Part shown: piece by piece, positions 15,857-23,305 of the stretch | How the letters are laid out: every line of letters begins with the position of its first letter | Position numbering within the stretch: the first letter of the stretch is position 1 | Assembly (NCBI RefSeq): GCF_009865135.1 | Contig: NZ_WWGH01000001.1 | Span: forward strand, 5,084,001-5,148,000 | DNA: 64,000 nt | Direction of reading: 5' to 3' | Origin: Streptomyces sp. SID8374 | GTDB lineage: Bacteria; Actinomycetota; Actinomycetes; Streptomycetales; Streptomycetaceae | Position numbers and translations under genes: made by a program | The notes under the pieces: generated by a model | Told to the model about the DNA's origin: nothing | Seen by the model: the letters and a program-made list of their open reading frames with translations, nothing else | Databases searched by the model: none

Positions 15857-16390
15857 CTACTCGGCGAGTACGGCCTCGGCGTCGAGGGTCACACCGACCG
15901 CCTGGATCACCGAGGCGACCTTGACGGCCTCCTGGATGGTCTCGCGGTCCACGCCGGCCTTGCGGAGCACCTGCTCGTGGGAGTCCAGGCACTGGCCGCA
16001 GCCGTTGATGGCGGAGACGGCGAGCGACCACAGCTCGAAGTCGACCTTCCCCACGCCCGGGTTGCCGATGACGTTCATCCGCAGGCCCGCGCGGAGCGTG
16101 CCGTACTCCGGGTCCGACAGCAGGTGCCGGGTCCGGTAGAAGACGTTGTTCATCGCCATGATGGCGGCCGCCGACTTCGCCGCGGCGTACGCCTCGGGCG
16201 ACAGGTTGGCCTTCGCCTCGGGCTCCAGCTCACGCAGCACCCGCGGCGAGCGCGAGGCGATCGCGCAGGCCAGCACGGTGCCCCACAGCTGCTGCTGCGG
16301 GAGGTCGCTGTTGCCGATGACCGAGCCGAGGTTCAGCTTCAGGTCCTTGGCGAAGTCCGGTACGGCGGACTTGAGTTCGTCGAGAGCCAT
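15857..16390 (-). CDS. ahpD: Alkyl hydroperoxidase AhpD
   Basis: A 177-residue CxxC thiol peroxidase/reductase that recycles AhpC. The redox-active pair and proton-relay residues are visible in INGCGQCLDSHE (~residues 129-140), preceded by the conserved Glu in DFELWSLAVSA. It lies 10 bp downstream of ahpC in the same orientation, so the two form an operon, and a divergent oxyR lies beyond. Length and sequence are typical of the mycobacterial/streptomycete family. Confidence 0.93.
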   Translation of the reverse strand: MALDELKSAVPDFAKDLKLNLGSVIGNSDLPQQQLWGTVLACAIASRSPRVLRELEPEAKANLSPEAYAAAKSAAAIMAMNNVFYRTRHLLSDPEYGTLRAGLRMNVIGNPGVGKVDFELWSLAVSAINGCGQCLDSHEQVLRKAGVDRETIQEAVKVASVIQAVGVTLDAEAVLAE

Positions 16391-16400
16391 GGGTATCAGC

Positions 16401-16955
16401 TCACTCGCCCGAGAGGAGCGCGACCGGGTCGAGGGTGTTCTCGCCCTTGGTCCAGTTGCACGGGCACAGCTCGTCGGTCTGCAGGGCGTCGAGGACCCGC
16501 AGGACCTCCTTGGGGTTACGGCCCACGGAACCGGCGGTCACCATCGTGAACTGGATCTCGTTGTTCTGGTCGACGATGAAGACGGCGCGCTGCGCGAAGC
16601 CGTCCTCGCCCTCGATGCCGAGGTCACGCATGAGCTCGTGCTTCGAGTCGGCCAGCATCGGGAAGGGCAGGTCGGTCAGGTCCGGGTGGTCCTTGCGCCA
16701 GGCGTGGTGCACGAACTCGGAGTCACCGGAGAAGCCGAGGACCTGGGCGTCGCGGTCGGCGAACTCCTCGTTCAGCTTGCCGAAGGCGGCGATCTCCGTG
16801 GGGCAGACGAAGGTGAAGTCCTTCGGCCACGCGAAGACGATCTTCCACTTGCCCTCGTAGGTCTTGTGGTTGATCTGCTCGAACTCCTTGCCGCTCTCCA
16901 GCGAAACACAAGCGGTCAGGTCGAACTCGGGGAACTTGTCACCGACAGTGAGCAC
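16401..16955 (-). CDS. ahpC: Peroxiredoxin AhpC
   Basis: A 184-residue 2-Cys peroxiredoxin that reduces hydrogen peroxide and alkyl hydroperoxides. The peroxidatic Cys sits in DFTFVCPTEIAAFG (~residue 55), and resolving cysteines are in DELCPCNW near the C-terminus. I chose GTG at 16955 (VLTVGDKFPEF) because AAGGAGA lies just upstream; an ATG six codons earlier overlaps that site. It is first in the ahpC-ahpD operon and divergent from oxyR, which is the expected regulator. Confidence 0.93.
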   Translation of the reverse strand: MLTVGDKFPEFDLTACVSLESGKEFEQINHKTYEGKWKIVFAWPKDFTFVCPTEIAAFGKLNEEFADRDAQVLGFSGDSEFVHHAWRKDHPDLTDLPFPMLADSKHELMRDLGIEGEDGFAQRAVFIVDQNNEIQFTMVTAGSVGRNPKEVLRVLDALQTDELCPCNWTKGENTLDPVALLSGE

Positions 16956-16973
16956 GCGCTCTCCTTGCAGCAT

Positions 16974-17000
16974 AGGAAATCCCTTTTCGGGAGATTTCCT
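16974..17000. promoter_or_regulatory. Inverted repeat in the ahpC-oxyR intergenic region
   Basis: The perfect 8-bp arms AGGAAATC and GATTTCCT are separated by 11 nt, immediately upstream of ahpC. The position suits either an OxyR-bound element or an ahpC leader hairpin. OxyR control of this divergent promoter is established in S. coelicolor, but this exact site is my inference. Confidence 0.4.
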
Positions 17001-17087
17001 GAGGGTTGGACGAGATCCACCTTGGCACAGAGTGCATTGATCAGGGAAATAGCTACACTCGGTCGTGATGATCGGAGGTGCCTATCA

Positions 17088-18077
17088 GTGGCGCAGGGAA
17101 AACAGGGCATACGCCCGAAGCAGTCCGGTAAGTCGGCCGCCAAGCAGCCCAGTCTCTCCCAGCTGCGGGCCTTCGCGGCGGTGGCGGAACATCTGCACTT
17201 CCGGGACGCGGCGGCAGCAATCGGGATGAGTCAGCCGGCACTCTCCGGAGCCGTCTCCACCCTGGAGGAGGCACTGGGTGTCCAGCTCATCGAGCGTACG
17301 ACGCGCAAGGTGCTGCTCTCGCCCGCCGGGGAGCGGCTCGCGGTGCGGGCCGGTGTCGTGCTGGAGGCCGTCGCGGCGCTGATGGAGGAGGCCGAGGCCG
17401 CCCGCGCGCCGTTCACCGGGGTGCTCCGGCTCGGCGTGATCCCGACCGTCGCCCCGTATCTGCTGCCCACCGTCCTCCGGCTGGTCCACGACCGCTACCC
17501 CGACCTCGACCTCCAGGTCCACGAGGAGCAGACCTCCTCCCTGCTGGAGGGGCTCGCCGCCGGACGCCTGGACCTGCTCCTCCTCGCCGTGCCGCTCGGG
17601 GTCCCCGGGGTCAGCGAGATCCCGCTCTTCGACGAGGACTTCGTGCTGGTCATGGAGCAGGACCACTGGCTCGGCGGCCGCGCCGACATCCCGCGCGACG
17701 CGCTGCGGGAACTGCCGCTGCTCCTCCTCGACGAGGGCCACTGCCTGCGCGACCAGGCCCTGGACATCTGCCGGGAGGCCGGGCGTACGGAAGGGGCGCC
17801 GGTCACCACGACCGCCGCCGGGCTCTCCACCCTCGTCCAACTGGTCGCGGGCGGGCTCGGGGTGACGCTGCTGCCGCGCACCGCCGTGACGGTGGAGACC
17901 GCCCGCAACGACGCCCTGGCCACCGGGTACTTCGCCCACCCCGCCCCCACCCGGCGGGTGGCGCTGGCGATGCGGGCCGGGTCGGCGCGGGGCGGCGAGT
18001 TCGAGGAGTTCGGCGCCGCGCTGCGCGGGGCGATGCAGCCGCTCCCGGTCCGGGTGGTGGCCCCCTCCGAGGGGTGA
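17088..18077 (+). CDS. oxyR: LysR-family hydrogen-peroxide sensor OxyR
   Basis: A 329-residue LysR-type regulator. The helix-turn-helix is SQLRAFAAVAEHLHFRDAAA...SQPALSGAVSTLEE (~residues 24-65). The peroxide-sensing cysteines are visible in GHCLRDQALDIC, with the same spacing of nine as in E. coli OxyR (Cys199/Cys208), so redox sensing should be intact. GTG at 17088 is preceded by GGAGG at 17074-17078. It is divergent from ahpCD, its expected target. Confidence 0.93.
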   Translation: MAQGKQGIRPKQSGKSAAKQPSLSQLRAFAAVAEHLHFRDAAAAIGMSQPALSGAVSTLEEALGVQLIERTTRKVLLSPAGERLAVRAGVVLEAVAALMEEAEAARAPFTGVLRLGVIPTVAPYLLPTVLRLVHDRYPDLDLQVHEEQTSSLLEGLAAGRLDLLLLAVPLGVPGVSEIPLFDEDFVLVMEQDHWLGGRADIPRDALRELPLLLLDEGHCLRDQALDICREAGRTEGAPVTTTAAGLSTLVQLVAGGLGVTLLPRTAVTVETARNDALATGYFAHPAPTRRVALAMRAGSARGGEFEEFGAALRGAMQPLPVRVVAPSEG

Positions 18078-18081
18078 ACGG

Positions 18082-18121
18082 ACGGGGGTGGGGCCGGACT
18101 TCCGCCCGGCCCCACCCCCGT
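18082..18121. terminator. Bidirectional terminator, oxyR / ABC permease
   Basis: A perfect 16-bp stem (18082-18097 with 18106-18121) and 8-nt loop lie 5 bp after the oxyR stop and before the convergent permease stop. Confidence 0.75.
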
Positions 18122-18125
18122 ACCC

Positions 18126-20528
18126 CTACTCCGTCCGCAGCCCGTCCGGCCGCATCAGCCGCCACAGCGACGGCATCGACAACGCCGTCACCAGCAGGAT
18201 CAGCCCTGCCCCGGCCCCCGTCAGCGGCAGGAACAGCCACCAGTCGGAGACGCTCGTCCCGACCATCCAGGCGAGCACCGCGCCGAGCCCCAGCCCGCCC
18301 GCGACCGCCACCGCGAGGCCCAGGACCACGGGGACGGCGGTCTGCCACAGGACCGACCAGCCCAGCGTCGTACGCCGGGTGCCGAAGGCGACCAGCACCG
18401 ACAGCAGCCGCCTGCGCTCGCGCAACTGCTCCAGCTGGGAGACCAGCATCGAGGCGGCGATCAGCAGCAGCACCACACTCGCCCCGACCTGGAGGCCGGT
18501 CTGGATGCTGGCGTACTGCCGGTCGCGCTCCACCGAGTCGAGGGTGGCGAAGCGCATGCCGGGATCGATCCGGGCCGCCGTGTTCCGTACGTACTCGGCG
18601 ACGTCCGGCAGGCTCCGGTCGACCCGGATCTGGGCGGTGATCGTCGCCCCGGGCAGCTTGCCCGCGTCGACCGCCCCGGTGGTGGCCATGATCCCCCAGT
18701 GCGGGGTGCCCATCGGGTCGGTGCGCCCCGTCACGGTCGGGGAGTCGGCGGGCAGCGTCCACCGCAGCGGCTTCCCCGTCCCGGACCCGACCTCCACCAC
18801 CTCGCCCTTCCGAGCGGTCCGGTCGACCCAGGCGGACATGTCCTTGTCGTTCTCCGGGTGGACGACGAACGTGTCGCCGTCCCGGCAGGCGCCGATCCGG
18901 GCCAGCTCGCGCAGGGTGGCACAGGTGCCGACGGTCAGCGAGGTGGTGGGCGGGATGTCGTCCTCGGCGTAGACACCCGGCTTGGACGCGTACGCCTCCA
19001 CCGAGCCGATGACCACCTCCACGCCCTTGGTGGCCCGGAACTGTTCGATGGCGGAGGTGGCCGCCTCACCCGTGACGTTCTCGGAATACGCGGCGAACTG
19101 GGCCCGCGTGGGGTCCTGGCCGGTCATCCGGTTGAAGTCGGCGTTCATCGAGGCGAACAGCATCTGGAGGGCGACCGCCCCCGCCACCGCCACGGTGACC
19201 CCGCTGACCGCGCGGGCCGCGGCCCCGCTGCTCAACTGGAGCCTGCGGGTGGCCAGCTGCCAGGGGACCGGGCCGCCGCGCAGCCGGTTCACGCACGCCT
19301 CGACCAGCCAGGGCAGCAGCAGGGCGAGCCCGACCAGCACGAGCACGGCACCGGTCGCGATGAAGTACGGGTTCAGGGGCGCGTACTCGTACGCGCTGAT
19401 CCGGCCCGTGGATCCGAGCACCGCAAGACCCGCGACCGGCACCAGCAGCCGCCACCAGAGCCGGCGGCCCCGGTCGCGGCCCCGGCGTACGACACCGAGC
19501 GGTTCGATCACCACGGAACGCATCGCGACCAGCGTGACGAGCACGGCGGTCAGCGGCACCGCGACGGTGATCAGCGCGGCGAGCAGCGGATCGGGCACCA
19601 GGTCCGCCGGGAACGCGCTGACGTCCCAGATCTCCACCGCACCGGCGAACCGCCGCCCCACGAGGAAGAGGACCAGCCCGATCAGCAGCCCGAGGACCGC
19701 GCCGAACAGCGCCTCCCCGGCGGCGATCCGCCGGGTGGTACGGATGTCGGCGCCGACCAGGCGGAGCGCGGCGAGCCTGCGGTCGCGCCGGTCGCCGCCG
19801 AACCGCACGGCGGTGGCGATGAAGATCGCGACCGGCACCAGCAGCACGACACAGACCATGACGGTCAGCACGACCAGCAGCGGCGGCAGCGGATCGGCCT
19901 CGCGGGGGTCCCCGTACCCGGCGATCCGGTGGCCGCCCGCGGCGGGGGTCAGGGTCTCGCTGCCCGCGTAGTAGAGGAGTTCGTTGGGCGAGCGCAGCCC
20001 GGCGTCACCGATCGTGCCGGTGATCCCGTACGGCAGCCGCTCGCGCAGCAGCTCGTTGCCGGGGTCGGCGAGCAGCTCCTTCAGGGCGGGGGAGACCACC
20101 ATCTCGTCCGCCGCGGGGAAGCGTTCGACACCGGGCGGCAGGACGGGCGCCGAACCGTCGGCGCGCATCAGGTAACCCTCGACCGTCCGGTCGTGGTACT
20201 CGGTGGTCGTGTTGATCCGCACCACCGAGGAGTCCGACTTCGCGGCCCGCCCGTCGGACGCGCCGGAGGCGGGCGCCTCCTTGCGGGCCTGGTCGCGCGC
20301 GGAGCGTTCGTCCAGCATGTGCGGTACGGAGGAGGCGAGCAGCAGCAACGCGACCCCGAGGCCGACGCCGACTGCCGTCAGCAGCGTACGGATCCAGCCC
20401 TCGCGGCCCCCGGCGGCGGCGAACCGGATGCCGAGGCCGAGGTCCCGGAGGGTGGCCGCACCGCGTGGGGGCGGCTTCGGGCGGTCCTGTTCGGCGGCGG
20501 GGGACTCACGGGAGCCGAGCAGCGTCAT
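18126..20528 (-). CDS. ABC transporter permease, FtsX/MacB type
   Basis: An 800-residue permease with two FtsX-like repeats: a membrane segment at ~40-60, a large extracytoplasmic domain (~70-235), membrane blocks at ~240-330 and ~370-470, a second outside domain, and the last membrane bundle at ~670-790. It starts at ATG 20528 overlapping the stop of the ATPase gene by four bases (ATGA), so translation is coupled. The substrate is unknown; this architecture usually exports lipids, peptides or drugs, or works mechanically at the membrane. It belongs to the padR-ATPase-permease operon. Confidence 0.85.
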   Translation of the reverse strand: MTLLGSRESPAAEQDRPKPPPRGAATLRDLGLGIRFAAAGGREGWIRTLLTAVGVGLGVALLLLASSVPHMLDERSARDQARKEAPASGASDGRAAKSDSSVVRINTTTEYHDRTVEGYLMRADGSAPVLPPGVERFPAADEMVVSPALKELLADPGNELLRERLPYGITGTIGDAGLRSPNELLYYAGSETLTPAAGGHRIAGYGDPREADPLPPLLVVLTVMVCVVLLVPVAIFIATAVRFGGDRRDRRLAALRLVGADIRTTRRIAAGEALFGAVLGLLIGLVLFLVGRRFAGAVEIWDVSAFPADLVPDPLLAALITVAVPLTAVLVTLVAMRSVVIEPLGVVRRGRDRGRRLWWRLLVPVAGLAVLGSTGRISAYEYAPLNPYFIATGAVLVLVGLALLLPWLVEACVNRLRGGPVPWQLATRRLQLSSGAAARAVSGVTVAVAGAVALQMLFASMNADFNRMTGQDPTRAQFAAYSENVTGEAATSAIEQFRATKGVEVVIGSVEAYASKPGVYAEDDIPPTTSLTVGTCATLRELARIGACRDGDTFVVHPENDKDMSAWVDRTARKGEVVEVGSGTGKPLRWTLPADSPTVTGRTDPMGTPHWGIMATTGAVDAGKLPGATITAQIRVDRSLPDVAEYVRNTAARIDPGMRFATLDSVERDRQYASIQTGLQVGASVVLLLIAASMLVSQLEQLRERRRLLSVLVAFGTRRTTLGWSVLWQTAVPVVLGLAVAVAGGLGLGAVLAWMVGTSVSDWWLFLPLTGAGAGLILLVTALSMPSLWRLMRPDGLRTE

Positions 20529-21211
20529 ACGGCGTGCTCCAGGTCGCGCGCCCGGCCGTCGCGCACGGTGACATCACGGTCGGAGTAGGCGGCGACCCGG
20601 GCCTCGTGGGTCACCAGGACCACCGCCACGTTGGAGGAGCGGGCGGCCTCGGTGAACAGCTCCATCACCCGCTCGCCGTTCAGGGAGTCCAGGGCGCCGG
20701 TCGGCTCGTCGGCGAAGATCACCTTCGGGGAGGCCGCCAGGGCGCGGGCCACGGCGACCCGCTGGCCCTGGCCGCCGGAGACCTCGCCGGGGCGCTTGGC
20801 GCCGAGGCCGTCGACCTCCAGGCGCTCCATCCACTCCCGGGCGGTGCGCTCGGCGGCCTTGCGCCTCACCCCGTTCAGCCGCAGCGGCAGGGCCACGTTC
20901 TCCACACAGGTCAGCTCCGGCACGAGCTGGCCGAACTGGAAGACGAACCCGAAGTCGCTGCGGCGCAGGGCGCTGCGCTCGGCGTCCGACATCGCGGAGA
21001 GCTCGCGGCCGGCGTAGGTGATGGTGCCGGAGTCCGGGGTGACGATCCCGGCCAGACAGTGCAGCAGGGTCGACTTGCCGGAGCCGGAGGGGCCCATCAC
21101 GGCGACGACCTCGCCCGGGTGCACGGAGAACGAGGCACCGTCCAGGGCGGGCGTGGAGCCGTAGGTCTTGCGCAGATCGTGCGCGGCGAGCAGGGAGCCT
21201 TCGGGGATCAC
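20525..21211 (-). CDS. ABC transporter ATP-binding protein (LolD/MacB type)
   Basis: A 228-residue ATPase. Walker A GPSGSGKST (~residues 39-47), Q-loop FVFQFGQLVPELT, signature VSGGQGQRVAVARAL and Walker B KVIFADEPTGALD are all intact, followed by the switch His in LVTHEARVA. The GTG start at 21211 overlaps the upstream padR stop (GTGA), and its own stop overlaps the permease start, forming a tight three-gene operon that powers the FtsX-type permease. Confidence 0.92.
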   Translation of the reverse strand: MIPEGSLLAAHDLRKTYGSTPALDGASFSVHPGEVVAVMGPSGSGKSTLLHCLAGIVTPDSGTITYAGRELSAMSDAERSALRRSDFGFVFQFGQLVPELTCVENVALPLRLNGVRRKAAERTAREWMERLEVDGLGAKRPGEVSGGQGQRVAVARALAASPKVIFADEPTGALDSLNGERVMELFTEAARSSNVAVVLVTHEARVAAYSDRDVTVRDGRARDLEHAV

Positions 21212-21732
21212 GGGGCCACCACCTCGGCGAGCTGGTCGAGGCGGGCGGCGGTCAGTTCCAGCCAGCGCAGATCGGCTTCCAGATGGAACAGGGCGTGGTC
21301 GCAGATCAGCTGGTCGGCGAGGTCGCCCTTGCGCTTGCGATCGGTGAGGACGCGCATCATCCGCAGGTGCTCCGAGCGCTGGGAGTCCAGCAGACCCGAG
21401 GCGCTGCGGTCGGTCAGGAGCGCCAGGACGACCTTGGTGTAGAGCGTCGACTGGAGGTACGGCTCCGGCTTCTCGGGCTGCATGAGCCAGCGCGAGACAT
21501 CGGTGATCCCGGCGTCCGTGATGGCGTACCGCTTGCGCTCGGGTCCCCCTTCGCTCTCGATGCCGTCGACCTCGACGAGCCCGTTCTTCAGGAGGCGGGA
21601 CATCGTCGAGTAGACCTGGCCGTAGTGGAGCGGGCGGTCCTGGCCGAACTTCTCGTCGAAGGTCCGCTTCAGGTCGTAGCCGTGGCGGGGGCCGGATTCC
21701 AGGAGCCCTAGGAGGGTGTGACCGATAGACAT
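21208..21732 (-). CDS. PadR-family transcriptional regulator
   Basis: A 174-residue winged-helix repressor. The N-terminal domain reads MSIGHTLLGLLESGPRHGYDLKR, with YSTMSRLLKNGLVEVD as the recognition and wing region and a C-terminal dimerisation helix rich in Leu (~110-170). The ATG at 21732 is preferred to a GTG three codons upstream. It is the first gene of the ABC exporter operon, the usual arrangement for a ligand-responsive autorepressor of a drug or lipid exporter. Confidence 0.85.
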   Translation of the reverse strand: MSIGHTLLGLLESGPRHGYDLKRTFDEKFGQDRPLHYGQVYSTMSRLLKNGLVEVDGIESEGGPERKRYAITDAGITDVSRWLMQPEKPEPYLQSTLYTKVVLALLTDRSASGLLDSQRSEHLRMMRVLTDRKRKGDLADQLICDHALFHLEADLRWLELTAARLDQLAEVVAP

Positions 21733-21750
21733 GGCAAGCACTCTACACGG

Positions 21751-21772
21751 GGTGTATACCTGGTGTGTATAC
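21751..21772. promoter_or_regulatory. Direct GTATAC repeats upstream of padR
   Basis: Two copies of TGTATAC (GTATAC at 21754-21759 and 21767-21772) lie 22-40 bp upstream of padR. Each core is itself palindromic. The site is a plausible PadR operator or contains the -10 region of the exporter operon. Confidence 0.4.
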
Positions 21773-21831
21773 GCGTCCGAAAGGTGCCCCTGGGTGTGGA
21801 GGTCTCCCTACGTCGGGACCGGGCCGGCTCC

Positions 21832-22098
21832 CTACGCGTCGGGCCCGGACGGCTCATCGGGCGGCCGGTTCGGCGGCCTTCCCCGGCGGGCGATCGGCGC
21901 CGCCGACCCCGGTAGCCGCCCCGCCTCCTTCAGCGCCCGGCGCAGCAGGAACTCGATCTGCGCGTTGGCGCTGCGCAGCTCGTCGGAGGCCCAGCGGGCC
22001 AGCGCGTCGTGCACCGCGGGGTCCAGCCGCAGCAGCATCTGCTTGCGCTGCTGCGGCCGGGAGGCCGGCGTCCGCCGGGGCGGGGTCTGGTCGGTCAC
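21832..22098 (-). CDS. Ribbon-helix-helix-type small DNA-binding protein
   Basis: An 88-residue basic protein with a predicted RHH/CopG-like core: a beta strand KQMLLRL (~residues 19-25), then helices DPAVHDALARWASDEL and NAQIEFLLRRALKEAG. Arg/Pro-rich tails flank it. The GTG start overlaps the SPFH stop (GTGA), so the two are translationally coupled. Similar cores occur in antitoxins and autoregulators, but no toxin gene is adjacent. It may regulate its own operon. Confidence 0.65.
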   Translation of the reverse strand: MTDQTPPRRTPASRPQQRKQMLLRLDPAVHDALARWASDELRSANAQIEFLLRRALKEAGRLPGSAAPIARRGRPPNRPPDEPSGPDA

Positions 22099-23066
22099 TG
22101 GTAGAGGCTGCCCGTGTTGAGGACCGGCTGGGCCGCGCGGTCACCGCACAGCACCACCATCAGATTGCTGACCATGGCCGCCTTCCGCTCGGAGTCCAGC
22201 TCCACGATGTCCTGCTCGGCGATCCGGGTCAGGGCCATCTCGACCATGCCCACCGCGCCCTCCACGATCTGCTGGCGGGCCGCGACGACCGCGCCGGCCT
22301 GCTGGCGCTGGAGCATGGCGGAGGCGATCTCGGGGGCGTACGCGAGATGGCTGAAGCGGGACTCGATGATCAGGACGCCCGCCGCCTTCACCCGGGCGGT
22401 CAGCTCCACGGCCAGCTTCTCGGTGATCTCCTCCGCGTTGCCGCGCAGCGAGAGGCCGTCCTCCTCGTGGGCGTCGTACGGGTACTCGATGGCGATGTGC
22501 CGCACGGCCGCCTCCGTCTGGGTGGCGACGAACTCCAGGAAGTCGTCGACCTCGAAGAGGGCCTGGGCGGTGTCCTCGACCTTCCAGACGACGATCGCGG
22601 CCAGTTCGATCGGGTTGCCGTAGGCGTCGTTGACCTTGAGGACGGCGGTCTCGTGGTTGCGGACCCGGGTGGAGATCTTGCGGCTGGAGGTCAGCGGGTT
22701 GATCCAGCGCAGCCCGTCGGCGCGGATGGTGCCGACGTACCGGCCGAAGAGCTGGATCACCCGGGCCTCGCCCGGAGCGACCATCTTCACACCGCTCATG
22801 CAGAAGAACGAGGTGATCACCAGGAGCACCCCGAGGATGAGGAGCGGGACGCCGACCGCGTTGTTGCCGCCCGCCCCGATCACGCCGCCGACGATGGCGA
22901 GGCCGACCCCCGCGAACACCCCGAGCACCGTCAGCAGCAGCCCCAGGCCGCCCGGGATCGAATGCGCGGTGACCTCGGTGACCTGCGGTGCGGGCATGTC
23001 GGGGGCGTCGATGTCGAGTTCGGCCGCCGGGGCGTCCGGGTGGTGGCCGTCGTGCTGTCCGGGCAT
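22095..23066 (-). CDS. SPFH/band 7 (stomatin-prohibitin) membrane protein
   Basis: A 323-residue protein. An acidic, His/Asp-rich N-terminus (~1-35) is followed by two hydrophobic segments (~42-70 and 72-95). The SPFH domain (~100-260) has the family-like VAPGEARVIQLFGRY and VRHIAIEYPYDAHEEDGLSL, followed by an amphipathic helical region (EITEKLAVELTARVKAAGVLI). The ATG at 23066 is preceded by GGGGGA; a TTG 13 codons upstream also exists but overlaps a palindrome. SPFH proteins organise membrane microdomains. Here it is co-transcribed with an RHH protein. Confidence 0.8.
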   Translation of the reverse strand: MPGQHDGHHPDAPAAELDIDAPDMPAPQVTEVTAHSIPGGLGLLLTVLGVFAGVGLAIVGGVIGAGGNNAVGVPLLILGVLLVITSFFCMSGVKMVAPGEARVIQLFGRYVGTIRADGLRWINPLTSSRKISTRVRNHETAVLKVNDAYGNPIELAAIVVWKVEDTAQALFEVDDFLEFVATQTEAAVRHIAIEYPYDAHEEDGLSLRGNAEEITEKLAVELTARVKAAGVLIIESRFSHLAYAPEIASAMLQRQQAGAVVAARQQIVEGAVGMVEMALTRIAEQDIVELDSERKAAMVSNLMVVLCGDRAAQPVLNTGSLYQ

Positions 23067-23103
23067 GGGGTCCCCCGTTCCGTGCGGCTGCTGCCGCGCT
23101 ATC

Positions 23104-23119
23104 AATGTGATTTCACATT
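23104..23119. promoter_or_regulatory. 16-bp palindrome upstream of the SPFH-RHH operon
   Basis: AATGTGA and TCACATT are separated by TT, 38 bp upstream of the SPFH start. It is strikingly AT-rich for this genome and is a candidate operator, possibly for the RHH protein encoded in the same operon. Confidence 0.45.
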
Positions 23120-23156
23120 AACGGTTCTCGCAACCTTGTGCACCCCCCGGGAGTCG

Positions 23157-23189
23157 GTTCCCTAGGGAACGGGTGCTGATTGTCACGTC
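23157..23189 (+). promoter_or_regulatory. CTAG-centred palindrome and possible ECF promoter of the PBP gene
   Basis: GTTCCCT is followed directly by AGGGAAC (23157-23170). The right arm ends in GGAAC (23166-23170), and 15 nt later comes CGTC (23186-23189), close to the GGAAC/CGTC form of extracytoplasmic-function sigma promoters such as those driven by cell-envelope stress sigma factors. The spacing is slightly short, so this is tentative. Confidence 0.3.
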
Positions 23190-23305
23190 CGGAAAAGACG
23201 GGATCGCTTGCCTTTCGTCTCTGCCGACGGTGTTAGCTGGCAGGTCTGAACGGATTGGGTGAACCGAGCGAGCCGGTCGAACAGAGAAGCGGGAGCAACA
23301 GAGCA

